Shown here: in pieces, positions 33,056 to 42,546 of the stretch
Numbering within the stretch: position 1 is the first letter of the stretch
Layout: every line of letters starts with the position of its first letter
Assembly: GCF_021283545.2 (NCBI RefSeq)
Contig: NZ_CP128540.1
Span: forward strand, 3,817,501 to 3,881,500
DNA length: 64,000 bases
Source: Pseudomonas alloputida
GTDB lineage: Bacteria > Pseudomonadota > Gammaproteobacteria > Pseudomonadales > Pseudomonadaceae
Direction: 5' to 3'
Made by a program: the position numbers and the translations under genes
Notes under the pieces: model-generated
The model's database searches: none
What the model was told of the DNA's origin: nothing
The model's input: only the letters and a program-made list of their open reading frames with translations

Positions 33056-34549
33056 TCAGCCGCGCAACTGGTACCAGGTGGTCTTGAGTTGCGAATACTT
33101 GTCGAACGAATGCAGTGACAGATCGCGGCCAAACCCCGACTGCTTGCCCCCACCGAACGGCACCGTCACATCCAGCGCATCGACTGTGTTCACCGATACG
33201 GTACCGGCTTTCAACGCCCGCGCTACCCGGTGCACCTGGTTGAAGTCGTCGCTCCACACCGAGGCTGCCAGGCCATAGATGCTGTCGTTGGCCAGGCGCA
33301 CGGCTTCTTCTTCCGTGTCGAAGGCGCTGACCGCCAGTACCGGGCCGAACACCTCCTCGCGCGCCAGGCTCATGCGGCCCTCGACACCGGCAAAAATGGT
33401 CGGCTCGATGTAGTTGTCCGAACCTTCGATGGTCAGGCGTCGGCCGCCACACACCAATCGCGCGCCCTCTTGCCCGGCACGCACAATGGCGGCCTCGATG
33501 CGGCCGGTCTGCCCGGCATCGACAATGGCCCCGGCGCGGCTCGCCGGATCCAGCGGGTTACCGGGCAGCCACTGGCGAGCCTTGGCCTGCAGGCGCTCGA
33601 TGAACTCATCGTGGATGGCACGCTGCACGTACAGCCGCGAGTTGGCCGAACACACCTCGCCCTGGTTGAAGAAAATGCCGAAGGCGGCCTTTTCCGCAGC
33701 CAGGTCCAGGTCCTGGCAGTTGTCGAACACCAGGTTTGGGCTCTTGCCGCCGCACTCCAGCCACACCTGCTTGAGGTTGGACTGCGCCGAGTACTGCATG
33801 AAGTACTTGCCCACCTGGGTGGAGCCGGTGAATACCAGGCAGTCCACATCCGGGTGCAGGCCCAGCGCCTGCCCGGCCTGCTCGCCCAGGCCCGGCACCA
33901 CGTTCAGCACGCCTTCCGGCACACCGGCTTCCAGCGCCAGCTGGGCCAGGCGCAGGGCCGAAAACGGTGATTGCTCGGCGGGCTTGAGTACCACGCTGTT
34001 ACCGGCAGCCAGCGCCGGGGCCAGCTTCCAGGCGGCCATATCGAGCGGGAAGTTCCATGGCACCACGGCAGCGACCACGCCGAGGGCTTCGCGGGTGATG
34101 GTGGCCAGCGCATTGGCAGCAGTGGGCGCCACCTGGTCATACAGCTTGTCCAGCGCCTCGCCGTACCAGGCGAACACATGGGCAGAACCCGGCACGTCGA
34201 TGTTGTAGGCATCCATCACCGGTTTGCCCATGTTCAGCGAGTCCAGCAATGCCAGTTCTTCACGATGGGCCATGATCAGCTCGGCCAGCCGCAGCAGCAC
34301 TTTCTTGCGCTCGCCCGGCGCCATGCGCGGCCAGGGGCCTTGCTCGAAGGCTCGACGGGCGCTGGCGACAGCCAGGTCGACCTCGGCATGGCCGCAGGCG
34401 GCAACCTGTGCCAATACGTTGTTGGTGGCGGGGTTGATGGCTGCAAAGGTGGCGCCATCCTGTGCGTTGACGGGTTTGCCGTCGATCAGTGCATGGGCCG
34501 GAAGGTAGAGGTCCGAGGCGCGTTGTTGCCAGAATTCGAGAGTGTACAT
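33056..34549 (-). CDS. Aldehyde dehydrogenase, KauB/PuuC type (aminoaldehyde oxidation)
   Basis: 497 residues from the ATG at 34549, after GGAG. Catalytic Cys300 is in FNQGEVCSANSRL, general base Glu265 in VWLECGG, and NAD-binding glycines are in FTGSTQVG. Length and motifs match the broad aminoaldehyde dehydrogenases that oxidise 4-aminobutanal, 3-aminopropanal or gamma-glutamyl derivatives. The aminotransferase gene lies upstream in the same direction, separated by a REP pair; together they would convert an amine to its acid through the aldehyde. Confidence 0.88.
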   Translation of the reverse strand: MYTLEFWQQRASDLYLPAHALIDGKPVNAQDGATFAAINPATNNVLAQVAACGHAEVDLAVASARRAFEQGPWPRMAPGERKKVLLRLAELIMAHREELALLDSLNMGKPVMDAYNIDVPGSAHVFAWYGEALDKLYDQVAPTAANALATITREALGVVAAVVPWNFPLDMAAWKLAPALAAGNSVVLKPAEQSPFSALRLAQLALEAGVPEGVLNVVPGLGEQAGQALGLHPDVDCLVFTGSTQVGKYFMQYSAQSNLKQVWLECGGKSPNLVFDNCQDLDLAAEKAAFGIFFNQGEVCSANSRLYVQRAIHDEFIERLQAKARQWLPGNPLDPASRAGAIVDAGQTGRIEAAIVRAGQEGARLVCGGRRLTIEGSDNYIEPTIFAGVEGRMSLAREEVFGPVLAVSAFDTEEEAVRLANDSIYGLAASVWSDDFNQVHRVARALKAGTVSVNTVDALDVTVPFGGGKQSGFGRDLSLHSFDKYSQLKTTWYQLRG

Positions 34550-34627
34550 TTGTACTCCAAACGACCGTCGTGGCGGTCCTTCTTGCGCAAGTAACAGGTA
34601 CCACACAGTCCGCAAGCACGCCGCACT

Positions 34628-34719
34628 CCCTCTGTGGGAGCGGGCATGCCCGCGAATCAGGCGACACGGTGGATGGCACCGGCTTCGCCGGTGTTCGCGG
34701 GCGTGCCCGCTCCCACAGG
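34628..34719. repeat. REP pair between aldehyde dehydrogenase and aminotransferase genes
   Basis: REP units with cores GCGGGCATGCCCGC (34639-34652) and GCGGGCGTGCCCGC (34697-34710) lie in opposite orientation in the 195-bp spacer. ACCGGC-TTC-GCCGGT also forms a small hairpin at 34677-34691. A REP pair inside an operon may trim or attenuate the transcript, giving more aminotransferase than dehydrogenase. Confidence 0.75.
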
Positions 34720-34744
34720 GAAGCGCGTTGCCCTTGTCAGCGGC

Positions 34745-36127
34745 TTACAGCTTGCCGACCAGCCGCGCCGTGCGGTCTACGGCTATCCGGGTCTTCTCCA
34801 CCAGCTCATCCAGCTCGCTGTGGTTGGCGATCAAGGCCGGGGCCATGATCATCCGGCCCAGGGTCGAGCGAATGATCACCCCTTCCTCGAAACCAAAGGT
34901 GCGGCACTGCCAGGCCAGGTCGTTCTCGTTGGCAAAGCGCTTGCGCGTCGGCTTGTGCTCGGCGAACTGCAGCGCCGCCACCAGCCCGGCCCCTTGCACC
35001 TGGCCGATCAATGGGTGGTCGGCAAACACTTCCCGCAGGATGCGCTGCAGGTACGGCCCCGTGTCGTCCTTCACCTGGCGCACGATGCCTTCGTCACGCA
35101 GCGCCTTCAGGTTGGCGATGGCCACTGCCGCCGCCACCGGGTGGCCGGAATAGGTCAGGCCGTGGGCAAATACCCCGCCGCGCTCCACCAACGCCTCGGC
35201 AATGCGCTTGCTCAGCACCAGGCCGCCCATGGGCACATAGCCGCTGGTCAGGCCCTTGGCAATCGACAAGGTGTCGGGCTCGAAGCCGAAGTATTCATGG
35301 GCGAACCATTCGCCGGTGCGGCCAAAGCCACCGATCACCTCATCGGCGCACAGCAGCACGTCGTACTGGCGGCAGATACGCTGGATTTCCGGCCAGTAGC
35401 TTTCCGGCGGGAAGATCATGCCGCCGGCCCCCTGGAAGGGTTCGGCAATGAAGCCGGCAACGTTCTCGGCACCCAGTTCGAGGATTTTTTCCTCCAGCTG
35501 CAGGGCGCAGCGGCGGCCGAACTCGGCCGGAGTCAGTTCACCGCCCTCGGCGTACCAGTAGGGTTCGTCGATGTGTGCCACATCCGGAATCAACCCGCCC
35601 ATGTCGTGCATGAACTTCATCCCACCCAGCGCCGTGGCCGCCAGGGTCGAGCCGTGGTAGCCGTTCCAGCGGCCGATCATGATTTTCTTGCCTGGCTGGC
35701 CAACCACCTGCCAGTAGCGGCGCACGGTGCGGATCAGTACCTCGTTGGCCTCGGAGCCGGAGTTGGTGTAGATCGCGTGGCTGTAGTGCCCCGGCAGCAG
35801 GCTGAACAGCAACTCGGACAGTTCGATCACCGCCGGGTGGGTGGTGTGGAAAAACATGTTGTAGTAGGCCAGCTGATCCATCTGCGTGGCCGCGGCGGCC
35901 GTCAGGTCACGACGGCCATAACCGAGCTGGGTGCACCACAGGCCGGACATGCCATCCAGGTAACGCTTGCCCTCGCTGTCCCACAGGTGCAGGCGTTCGC
36001 CACCGACGATCACCCGCGGCCCTTCGGCGTTCAGCGCCTTCTGGTCGAGGAAGGCATGAATGTGGTGGGCGGCATCGGCTGCCTGGTAGTCACGGGTCTG
36101 GCGTTGCGGGGCGAAAGGCGCGTTCAT
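34745..36127 (-). CDS. Class III PLP-dependent aminotransferase (amine:pyruvate/SpuC type)
   Basis: 460 residues. The PLP lysine is K291 in LSIAKGLTSGY; the cofactor aspartate lies in LLCADEVIGGFGR (D262) and the phosphate site in NSGSEANE. Length and motifs fit the omega-amine:pyruvate and putrescine:pyruvate transaminases. The aldehyde product would be taken by the adjacent aldehyde dehydrogenase. The LuxR-type regulator gene lies 42 bp upstream in the same direction. The exact amine is not readable from sequence. Confidence 0.9.
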   Translation of the reverse strand: MNAPFAPQRQTRDYQAADAAHHIHAFLDQKALNAEGPRVIVGGERLHLWDSEGKRYLDGMSGLWCTQLGYGRRDLTAAAATQMDQLAYYNMFFHTTHPAVIELSELLFSLLPGHYSHAIYTNSGSEANEVLIRTVRRYWQVVGQPGKKIMIGRWNGYHGSTLAATALGGMKFMHDMGGLIPDVAHIDEPYWYAEGGELTPAEFGRRCALQLEEKILELGAENVAGFIAEPFQGAGGMIFPPESYWPEIQRICRQYDVLLCADEVIGGFGRTGEWFAHEYFGFEPDTLSIAKGLTSGYVPMGGLVLSKRIAEALVERGGVFAHGLTYSGHPVAAAVAIANLKALRDEGIVRQVKDDTGPYLQRILREVFADHPLIGQVQGAGLVAALQFAEHKPTRKRFANENDLAWQCRTFGFEEGVIIRSTLGRMIMAPALIANHSELDELVEKTRIAVDRTARLVGKL

Positions 36128-36169
36128 TGTTGGTTTTCCTTTGCGGTGGGGTTGCAGGGCAGCTGGCGT

Positions 36170-37012
36170 TCAGCGCAGCTTGCCCATGTAGCTTTCCAGC
36201 GGGTCCTTGCCCAGCACGCCCTGGGCATTGGCCAGCGCATCGATGAACAGGGAGAACAGTTCGGACTGGGTGCCGATGTCGAGCTTGGCGTAGACGTTCT
36301 TGCGGTGCGACTTGATGGTGTCCTCCGACACTCCCAACCGCTCGGCCAGCGACTTGGTCGAGTGGCCACGCAGGATCAGCTGGGCGATACGGCATTCACG
36401 CTCGGTCAGCAGCGAGCTGCCGAAATTGTTCAGCGCGGCATGGATACGTTGCTCGAGGATGTTCTCGAAGCGCCCTGCGCGGCTGTCCAGCCCGGCAAAA
36501 TGCTTGCCGAGTACCGCCAGTACCCAAGGCGTGATGAGCCCGAACCGCGTGCGGCTTTGCCCATCCAGCTTGTCGGTGAAGGCCAGCGACACCGCCAGGC
36601 TTTGCCCGGGCGCCACCTGCAGGATGTAGTTGAGTTCATCCTCCAGGTGCGAGTGGCGGTAGAACGATTGGTAGTACTCGCTGACCTCGAAGTGGTCGGG
36701 TGCCACTTCGAACAGGCCGTAACAACCGGATTCGACCTGTTCCACACAAGCACCGTAGAACGGGTCGAGCAGGTAGAAGCCCGACAGGTAGCGGCTGACA
36801 TTGCCCTCGGGCTGCCAGGGCGCCTTGTCATCCTGCTCGAACAGCGCACAGGGCATGCCATCGTGCGGGTACAGGTACACCGTGGTCGCCTGGATCGGCC
36901 GGATCACACCCAGTGCAGCAAACAGGCTGGCGGCAAAGCCCGGCCGGCCGATCGCCTCGGTGACCTTGGCCTGGTGCTCGAACCATTGTTCTGAAAGCAA
37001 TTGATTGGTCAC
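36170..37012 (-). CDS. LuxR-type transcriptional regulator
   Basis: 280 residues. The C-terminal ~65 residues form a LuxR HTH (LTERECRIAQLILRG, then LGVSEDTIKSHRKNVYAKL). The N-terminal ~200 residues have no receiver aspartate pattern or obvious autoinducer domain and probably sense a small molecule. It is divergent from the APC permease and lies before the aminotransferase. The shared spacer contains a long inverted repeat (37084-37168) with TCACCC-TTTG-GGGTGA palindromes, a likely target. It probably activates amine uptake and degradation. Confidence 0.85.
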   Translation of the reverse strand: MTNQLLSEQWFEHQAKVTEAIGRPGFAASLFAALGVIRPIQATTVYLYPHDGMPCALFEQDDKAPWQPEGNVSRYLSGFYLLDPFYGACVEQVESGCYGLFEVAPDHFEVSEYYQSFYRHSHLEDELNYILQVAPGQSLAVSLAFTDKLDGQSRTRFGLITPWVLAVLGKHFAGLDSRAGRFENILEQRIHAALNNFGSSLLTERECRIAQLILRGHSTKSLAERLGVSEDTIKSHRKNVYAKLDIGTQSELFSLFIDALANAQGVLGKDPLESYMGKLR

Positions 37013-37083
37013 TGTAAGCCTGCCGTTTTCTCAGTGGCACCGCCGCCAGTGCGGTGCGTCGTTGAGCAGATACTCCCACGGCG

Positions 37084-37168
37084 CTGCAGGCACCGGAATC
37101 ACCCTTTGGGGTGAGCCGGGCAAGGGCTGTGTCCGCTCACCCCAAAGGGTGATTCCGGGTGCCTGCAG
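37084..37168. promoter_or_regulatory. Long inverted repeat in the regulator/permease divergent spacer
   Basis: Arms 37084-37116 and 37135-37168 are reverse complements except for one inserted base, with an 18-bp centre. Each arm contains its own palindrome, TCACCC-4 bp-GGGTGA, at 37100-37115 and 37136-37151. Two identical operators 36 bp apart, in opposite orientation, fit cooperative binding by the divergent LuxR-type regulator. The rest of the 280-bp spacer shows nothing else clear. Confidence 0.6.
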
Positions 37169-37292
37169 GGTGTGGGAGCATCAACCCGCCCCAGCGCTGC
37201 GAGCTTTCCGCTCGACCTCCTTGCACAACACCTGACGGTCGCGAGCCTGCTCGCCTGCCGCGGTGTCCTGCATCCCTTTTCAGGAGTTAGCA

Positions 37293-38675
37293 ATGCATAC
37301 AACAACAAGTACAGCCCATAGCCCCGCCCCGCATGCACCCTCGCAACCCGGCACCAGCACCGGCCGCTTCCGCAAGTCCATGAGCATGACCGCCCTGGTG
37401 CTGTTTGGCCTGGCCTACATGGTGCCCCTGGCCGTATTCACCACCTACGGGCTGGTCACCCAGATGACCAAAGGGCACCTGCCCACCGCCTACCTGCTCA
37501 CGCTCGCCGCCATGCTGCTGACCGCCTACAGTTACGGCCGCATGGTCCAGGCCCACCCCTACTCCGGCTCGGTCTACACCTACACGCGCAAGGCCTTCGG
37601 CAGCCATATCGGCTTCATCACCGGTTGGACACTGCTGCTCGACTACATCTTTCTGCCGCTGCTCAGCTATCTGCTGATCGGCATCTACATGTCGGAATAC
37701 TTCCCGACCATCCATGCCTGGGTGTGGGTAGCGGGTTCCATTGCCCTGGTCACCTTCCTCAACCTGATCGGCATCGAGTCGATCACCCGGGTCAACTGGA
37801 TCCTGGTGGTGGTGCAACTGGTGTTCATCATCGTCTTCGTCGCTTTGTCCATTCTCAAGCTCAGCGGACAGGCGGAACCGGTGTCGCTGCTGGCCCCCTT
37901 GCACCACGATGGCTTCAGCGTGCCGTTGATCATGACCGGCGCCGCCGTGCTGTGCCTGTCGTTCCTCGGCTTCGATGCGGTGTCGACCATGGCTGAGGAA
38001 ACCAGTAACCCGACCTACCGCATTCCCGTGGCGATTCTGGCGGTGTCGTTGATCGGCGGCCTGCTATTTCTGGTGGTGTCTTATTGCGCACAGATGGTGT
38101 TCCCCGATTGGGGCAGCTTCGCCGATCCGGATTCGGCGTCGGTTGACGTGATGCGCCGGATGGGCGGCGAGCTGCTGGTAACCGCCTTCACCGCTACCTA
38201 CGTGGCGGGCTGCTTCGCCTCGGCCATGGTGTCCCAGGCCAGCGTGTCGCGCGTACTGTTCGCCATGGGCCGCGACGGCGCATTGCCACGGGCATTCGGC
38301 CAGTTGGTGACGAAAAAGCGCGTGCCAGCCACTGCCATCCTGGTGGTCAGCCTACTGTCGCTGATCGCCCTGGTGATCACCCTGGATACCGTGGCGAACA
38401 TGATCAGCTTTGGCGCACTGTTCGCCTTCTCGGCGGTGAACCTTGCAGTGGTCAAGCACTACCTGGTTGACCAGAAACTGCGCGGTTGCCGCAACTGCCT
38501 GCTGTACGGCGCCATTCCCGGCCTGGGCTTTCTCAGCACGCTGTGGCTGTGGAGCAGCCTGACCAGCCTGTCGTTCACCATCGGCCTGTGCTGGATGGGC
38601 CTGGGCCTGTTGGTGCTACTGGGGCTGACCCGGGCGTTGCGCGTGAAGCTGCCAGAGTTGCAGATGGCCGAGTGA
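37293..38675 (+). CDS. APC-superfamily amino acid/amine permease (PuuP-like)
   Basis: 460 residues from the ATG at 37293, 6 nt after AGGAG. About 12 transmembrane helices; the first carries MSMTALVLFGLAYMVPLAVF and the sixth-helix region LSFLGFDAVSTMAEET is the APC substrate/ion site. It is close to PuuP-type putrescine or amino acid importers. It is transcribed away from the LuxR-type regulator and presumably brings in the amine processed by the aminotransferase and aldehyde dehydrogenase. Confidence 0.9.
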   Translation: MHTTTSTAHSPAPHAPSQPGTSTGRFRKSMSMTALVLFGLAYMVPLAVFTTYGLVTQMTKGHLPTAYLLTLAAMLLTAYSYGRMVQAHPYSGSVYTYTRKAFGSHIGFITGWTLLLDYIFLPLLSYLLIGIYMSEYFPTIHAWVWVAGSIALVTFLNLIGIESITRVNWILVVVQLVFIIVFVALSILKLSGQAEPVSLLAPLHHDGFSVPLIMTGAAVLCLSFLGFDAVSTMAEETSNPTYRIPVAILAVSLIGGLLFLVVSYCAQMVFPDWGSFADPDSASVDVMRRMGGELLVTAFTATYVAGCFASAMVSQASVSRVLFAMGRDGALPRAFGQLVTKKRVPATAILVVSLLSLIALVITLDTVANMISFGALFAFSAVNLAVVKHYLVDQKLRGCRNCLLYGAIPGLGFLSTLWLWSSLTSLSFTIGLCWMGLGLLVLLGLTRALRVKLPELQMAE

Positions 38676-38720
38676 GCCCGACGCCTTGCGTGACCGCTCC
38701 TGCAGGGCATCGCGAGAACC

Positions 38721-38747
38721 CGGGTGATAACTGCTCGTTATCACCCG
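38721..38747. promoter_or_regulatory. Perfect palindrome between permease and semialdehyde dehydrogenase genes
   Basis: CGGGTGATAAC-TGCTC-GTTATCACCCG is an 11-bp perfect inverted repeat, 81 bp before the dehydrogenase start. It lacks a T tract, so an operator is more likely than a terminator. The GGGTGA half-site is also the core of the repeats at 37084-37168, which suggests a shared regulator. Confidence 0.45.
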
Positions 38748-38827
38748 ATCCGTATTAATCATTATTCAGCCCCCCATTCGCCCCCTACAGTCCTGACCAA
38801 CGATTGTCATTGCCAACGGGAAACGAA

Positions 38828-40408
38828 ATGTCCATCGAACACCGCCTGAACCACATCGCCGGCCAGCTCAGTGGCCACGGTGACGTGCTGCTGCACAGCC
38901 TCGACGCCCACACCGGTGAAACACTGCCCTACGCCTTCCACCAGGCGACTGGCGATGAAGTCGAGGCCGCCGCCCAGGCCGCCGAGGTGGCCTACCCGAG
39001 CTACCGCAGCACCCGCCCGGACCAGCGCGCCGCTTTTCTCGACGCTATCGCCAGCGAACTGGACGCGTTGGGTGATGACTTCATCCAGGACGTGATGCGC
39101 GAAACCGCACTGCCTGAAGCACGCATCCGCGGCGAACGCAGCCGCACCAGCAACCAGCTGCGCCTGTTTGCCGAGGTGGTACGGCGTGGCGACTTTTACG
39201 CTGCACGCATCGACCGCGCCCTGCCCCAGCGTACCCCGCTGCCGCGCCCGGACCTACGCCAGTACCGCATCGGCGTGGGACCGGTGGCCGTGTTCGGCGC
39301 CAGCAACTTCCCACTGGCCTTCTCCACCGCTGGCGGTGACACCGCTTCGGCGCTGGCCGCCGGCTGCCCGGTGGTGTTCAAGGCACACAGCGGGCACATG
39401 CTCACTGCGGCCCATGTGGCCGCGGCCATCGACCGTGCAGTGACCGGCAGCGGTATGCCGGCAGGCGTTTTCAACATGATCTACGGTGCCGGTGTGGGCG
39501 AAGCACTGGTCAAGCACCCGGCCATTCAGGCGGTCGGCTTTACCGGCTCGCTGCGCGGTGGCCGCGCCCTGTGCGACATGGCCGCAGCGCGCCCGCAGCC
39601 GATCCCTGTGTTCGCCGAAATGAGCAGTATCAACCCGGTGGTCGTGCTGCCGCAGGCTCTGCAGGCTCGCGGTGAGCAGGTGGCGACCGAGCTGGCCGCC
39701 TCGGTGGTGCTGGGCTGCGGGCAGTTCTGCACCAACCCGGGCCTGGTGGTGGGTATCCGGTCGCCACACTTCGAGCATTTCCTGCAAACGCTGGTGGCAC
39801 GCATGGCCGACCAAGGCCCGCAGACCATGCTCAACGCGGGCACCCTGCGCAGCTACCAGAACGCTGTGCAGCACTTGCTGGCGCACCCGGGTATCCAGCA
39901 TCTGGCCGGCCAACCGCAAACGGGTAACCAGGCTCAGCCGCAGTTGTTCAAGGCCGACGTGAGCCTGCTGCTCAATGGCGACCCGCTGTTGCAGGAAGAA
40001 GTGTTCGGCCCTTGCACCGTGGTGGTTGAAGTGGCCGATGCCCAGCAATTGGCCGAAGCATTGCGTCACCTGCAAGGTCAGCTGACTGCCACCCTGATTG
40101 CCGAACCTGACGACCTGCGCACCTTTGCCTCACTGGTGCCGTTGCTGGAACGCAAGGCCGGGCGCTTGCTGCTCAATGGCTACCCGACCGGCGTGGAGGT
40201 TTCCGATGCCATGGTGCATGGCGGCCCCTACCCGGCCACCTCCGACGCCCGCGGCACTTCGGTCGGCACCTTGGCCATCGACCGCTTCCTGCGCCCGGTG
40301 TGCTTCCAGAACTACCCTGACGCACTGCTGCCGGATGCGTTGAAAAACGCTAACCCGCTGGGGATTGCCCGGTTGCTGGAGGGTGTGAGCAGCCGCGAGG
40401 CGGTGTGA
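38828..40408 (+). CDS. 2-oxoglutarate semialdehyde dehydrogenase (KGSADH type)
   Basis: 526 residues from the ATG at 38828 (MSIEHRLNHIAG). Catalytic Cys301 is in VLGCGQFCTNPG and Glu264 in PVFAEMSSINP; the NAD fold has VFGASNFPLAFSTAGGD. Length and the FAEMSSINP/GCGQFCTNPG motifs are those of the long 2,5-dioxopentanoate dehydrogenases, which end pentose, glucarate or hydroxyproline degradation at 2-oxoglutarate. No pentose or hydroxyproline genes are nearby, so the source of the semialdehyde is unclear. A strong hairpin follows. Confidence 0.87.
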   Translation: MSIEHRLNHIAGQLSGHGDVLLHSLDAHTGETLPYAFHQATGDEVEAAAQAAEVAYPSYRSTRPDQRAAFLDAIASELDALGDDFIQDVMRETALPEARIRGERSRTSNQLRLFAEVVRRGDFYAARIDRALPQRTPLPRPDLRQYRIGVGPVAVFGASNFPLAFSTAGGDTASALAAGCPVVFKAHSGHMLTAAHVAAAIDRAVTGSGMPAGVFNMIYGAGVGEALVKHPAIQAVGFTGSLRGGRALCDMAAARPQPIPVFAEMSSINPVVVLPQALQARGEQVATELAASVVLGCGQFCTNPGLVVGIRSPHFEHFLQTLVARMADQGPQTMLNAGTLRSYQNAVQHLLAHPGIQHLAGQPQTGNQAQPQLFKADVSLLLNGDPLLQEEVFGPCTVVVEVADAQQLAEALRHLQGQLTATLIAEPDDLRTFASLVPLLERKAGRLLLNGYPTGVEVSDAMVHGGPYPATSDARGTSVGTLAIDRFLRPVCFQNYPDALLPDALKNANPLGIARLLEGVSSREAV

Positions 40409-40424
40409 TCTTTCATGGCTGCAA

Positions 40425-40472
40425 CCCGTGCCGGCCTCTTCGCGGCTCTAGCCGCCAAGAGGCCGGCACGGG
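40425..40472 (+). terminator. Long hairpin after the semialdehyde dehydrogenase gene
   Basis: CCCGTGCCGGCCTCTTCGCG pairs with its near-perfect complement ending at 40472, giving a stem of about 23 bp with one mismatch. The arms contain the REP-type tail GCCGGCCTCTTCGCGG. There is no T tract; it is probably a REP-derived transcription barrier. Confidence 0.6.
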
Positions 40473-40568
40473 CACTTCGAGCTGTATACAATCAGTAAAA
40501 AGCTTGCTTACAATACCGAGCGCCTATGACATCGGTAATCGCCGATGCGTATTGCGCAGGCTTGCACC

Positions 40569-41942
40569 ATGTCATCTACAAACCCTGCAAAAACGCTCCT
40601 CGTCAAAAACGCCGCACTGCTGGTCACCATGGACGGCGAACGCCGCGAAATCAAGAACGGCGGTCTGTTCATCGAAGGCAACCTGATCAAGCAAGTCGGC
40701 CCCAGCGAAACCCTCCCGCAGCACGCCGACGTGGTTCTGGACATGGCCGGCAAGGTGGTCATCCCAGGCCTGGTCAACACCCACCACCACATGTACCAGA
40801 GCCTCACCCGCGTGGTACCGGCCGCTCAGGACGGCGAGCTGTTCAACTGGTTGACCAACCTGTACCCGATCTGGGCGCGCCTGACCCCCGAGATGATCGC
40901 GGTGTCGACCCAGACCGCCATGGCCGAGCTGATCCTGTCCGGCTGCACCACCTCCAGCGACCACCTGTATATCTACCCCAACGGCTGCAAGCTCGACGAC
41001 AGCATCCACGCGGCGGCCGAGATCGGCATGCGCTTCCACGCCGCGCGCGGCAGCATGAGCGTGGGCCAGAGCCAAGGCGGCCTGCCACCTGACTCGGTGG
41101 TGGAAAAGGAAGCCGACATCCTCAAGGAATCGCAACGCCTGATCGAGGACTACCACGATGCCAGCCACGGCTCGATGCGCAGTATCGTGGTCGCGCCATG
41201 CTCGCCATTCTCGGTCAGCCGCGACCTGATGCGCGAAGCTGCCGTGCTGGCGCGCCAGTATGGGGTGTCGCTGCACACCCACCTGGCCGAGAACGTCAAC
41301 GACATCGCCTACAGCCGCGAGAAGTTCGGCATGACCCCTGCCGAGTACGCCGAAGACCTTGGCTGGGTCGGCCATGATGTATGGCATGCCCACTGCGTGC
41401 AGCTCGACCAGCACGGCATCGAGCTGTTCGCTCGCACCGGCACCGGCGTCGCCCACTGCCCATGCTCGAACATGCGGCTGGCCTCAGGCATCGCCCCGGT
41501 ACGCAAGATGCGCGACCACGGCGTACCGGTGGGCCTGGGGGTCGATGGCTCTGCCTCCAACGACGGCGCCAGCATGATCGGTGAAGTGCGTCAGGCCCTG
41601 CTGCTGCAACGGGTGGGCTTTGGCCCTGACGCGATGACCGCACGCGAAGCACTGGAGATTGCCACCCTGGGTGGCGCGAAAGTGCTTAACCGCAATGATA
41701 TTGGCGCCCTGGCCCCGGGCATGGTCGCCGATTTCGTCGCCTTCGACCTGGGCCATGTGGCGTATGCCGGCGGCCACCACGACCCATTGGCGGCACTGGT
41801 GTTCTGCACCCCGACCCAGGTGCATACCAGCGTGATCAACGGCCGCGTCGTGGTGAAAGACGGCCAGCTGGCCACCGTCGACCTGCCGCGCGTACTGGAA
41901 CGCCACAACCAGCTGGCCCATCAGCTGGTCAGTGGCACTTGA
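40569..41942 (+). CDS. 8-oxoguanine deaminase (amidohydrolase superfamily)
   Basis: 457 residues from the ATG at 40569 (MSSTNPAKTLL); an in-frame ATG at 40545 is also possible. Zinc ligands are H72 and H74 in NTHHHMYQSL, the histidine of SLHTHLAEN, the HAHCVQLD segment and the aspartate of GLGVDGSASND. The sequence follows the cytosine-deaminase-like group that includes the characterised Pseudomonas 8-oxoguanine deaminases, often labelled hydroxydechloroatrazine ethylaminohydrolase in older annotations. It converts 8-oxoguanine to urate and ammonia, so it belongs to purine salvage or oxidised-base clearance. Confidence 0.88.
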   Translation: MSSTNPAKTLLVKNAALLVTMDGERREIKNGGLFIEGNLIKQVGPSETLPQHADVVLDMAGKVVIPGLVNTHHHMYQSLTRVVPAAQDGELFNWLTNLYPIWARLTPEMIAVSTQTAMAELILSGCTTSSDHLYIYPNGCKLDDSIHAAAEIGMRFHAARGSMSVGQSQGGLPPDSVVEKEADILKESQRLIEDYHDASHGSMRSIVVAPCSPFSVSRDLMREAAVLARQYGVSLHTHLAENVNDIAYSREKFGMTPAEYAEDLGWVGHDVWHAHCVQLDQHGIELFARTGTGVAHCPCSNMRLASGIAPVRKMRDHGVPVGLGVDGSASNDGASMIGEVRQALLLQRVGFGPDAMTAREALEIATLGGAKVLNRNDIGALAPGMVADFVAFDLGHVAYAGGHHDPLAALVFCTPTQVHTSVINGRVVVKDGQLATVDLPRVLERHNQLAHQLVSGT

Positions 41943-42054
41943 GGCCTGGCATCAGCTCGGCATCGCCGGGTGAATGAAGGGCATGCGCAGCCCTTTGGGC
42001 TGCGCTGCCACCTAGGCAAGCTGCGGGTAGCGCACACTACGATGTCATGTCCAC

Positions 42055-42546
42055 TCAAAGGTCCATGACCATCTCATGCCAGGCCATGCCGCCGTGGTCC
42101 GACGGCGACGGTTTCACGTATCGGTAGCCCAGTTTCTGGTACAGGGCTACATGCTGCTCCTTGCACATCAGGTGAATGGTCTGCTTGCCCGCCGCGTGCA
42201 TGCGCCCGATGAATTCGTTCATCAACACTTTGGCGTAGCCTTTGCCCTGGTGGGCCGGGTCTACAACCACCGACATGATCACCACGTTCGCGGCCGCCGG
42301 GTCATGGCCGACCAGCTCTTTGAAAGCCTCGTCGGACATCACGACCTCGTGGGCGCAGCCACTGTTGATGAAACCCACGATCTCGCCGTCGCTTTCCAGC
42401 ACCAGGAAGCCTTGTGGGTACTGCGTGATACGCGTGCGGATTTTCTCCAGCGTGGCCGCCTCATCCCCTTCATAGGCGCCAATTTCGATGGCGTAGCAAC
42501 GCTCGGCATCGGCGGGAACGGGGGTGCGGAACTGAAGGGCGCTCAT
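42055..42546 (-). CDS. GNAT-family N-acetyltransferase
   Basis: 163 residues from the ATG at 42546 (MSALQFRTPVPAD), after AAGGAT. The acetyl-CoA loop is VVDPAHQGKGYAKVLM and the late strand YQKLGYRYVKPSPSDHGG completes the fold. The GHD/SDHGGMAWHEM ending is typical of arylalkylamine-type GNATs. The acceptor is unknown. It diverges from the heme oxygenase gene. Confidence 0.87.
   Translation of the reverse strand: MSALQFRTPVPADAERCYAIEIGAYEGDEAATLEKIRTRITQYPQGFLVLESDGEIVGFINSGCAHEVVMSDEAFKELVGHDPAAANVVIMSVVVDPAHQGKGYAKVLMNEFIGRMHAAGKQTIHLMCKEQHVALYQKLGYRYVKPSPSDHGGMAWHEMVMDL

Noticed and set aside
34634..36994. 786-codon rightward frame across aminotransferase and LuxR-type genes
   Set aside because: It spans two genes on the other strand that have complete catalytic and HTH motifs. 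It is only a GC-driven open frame.
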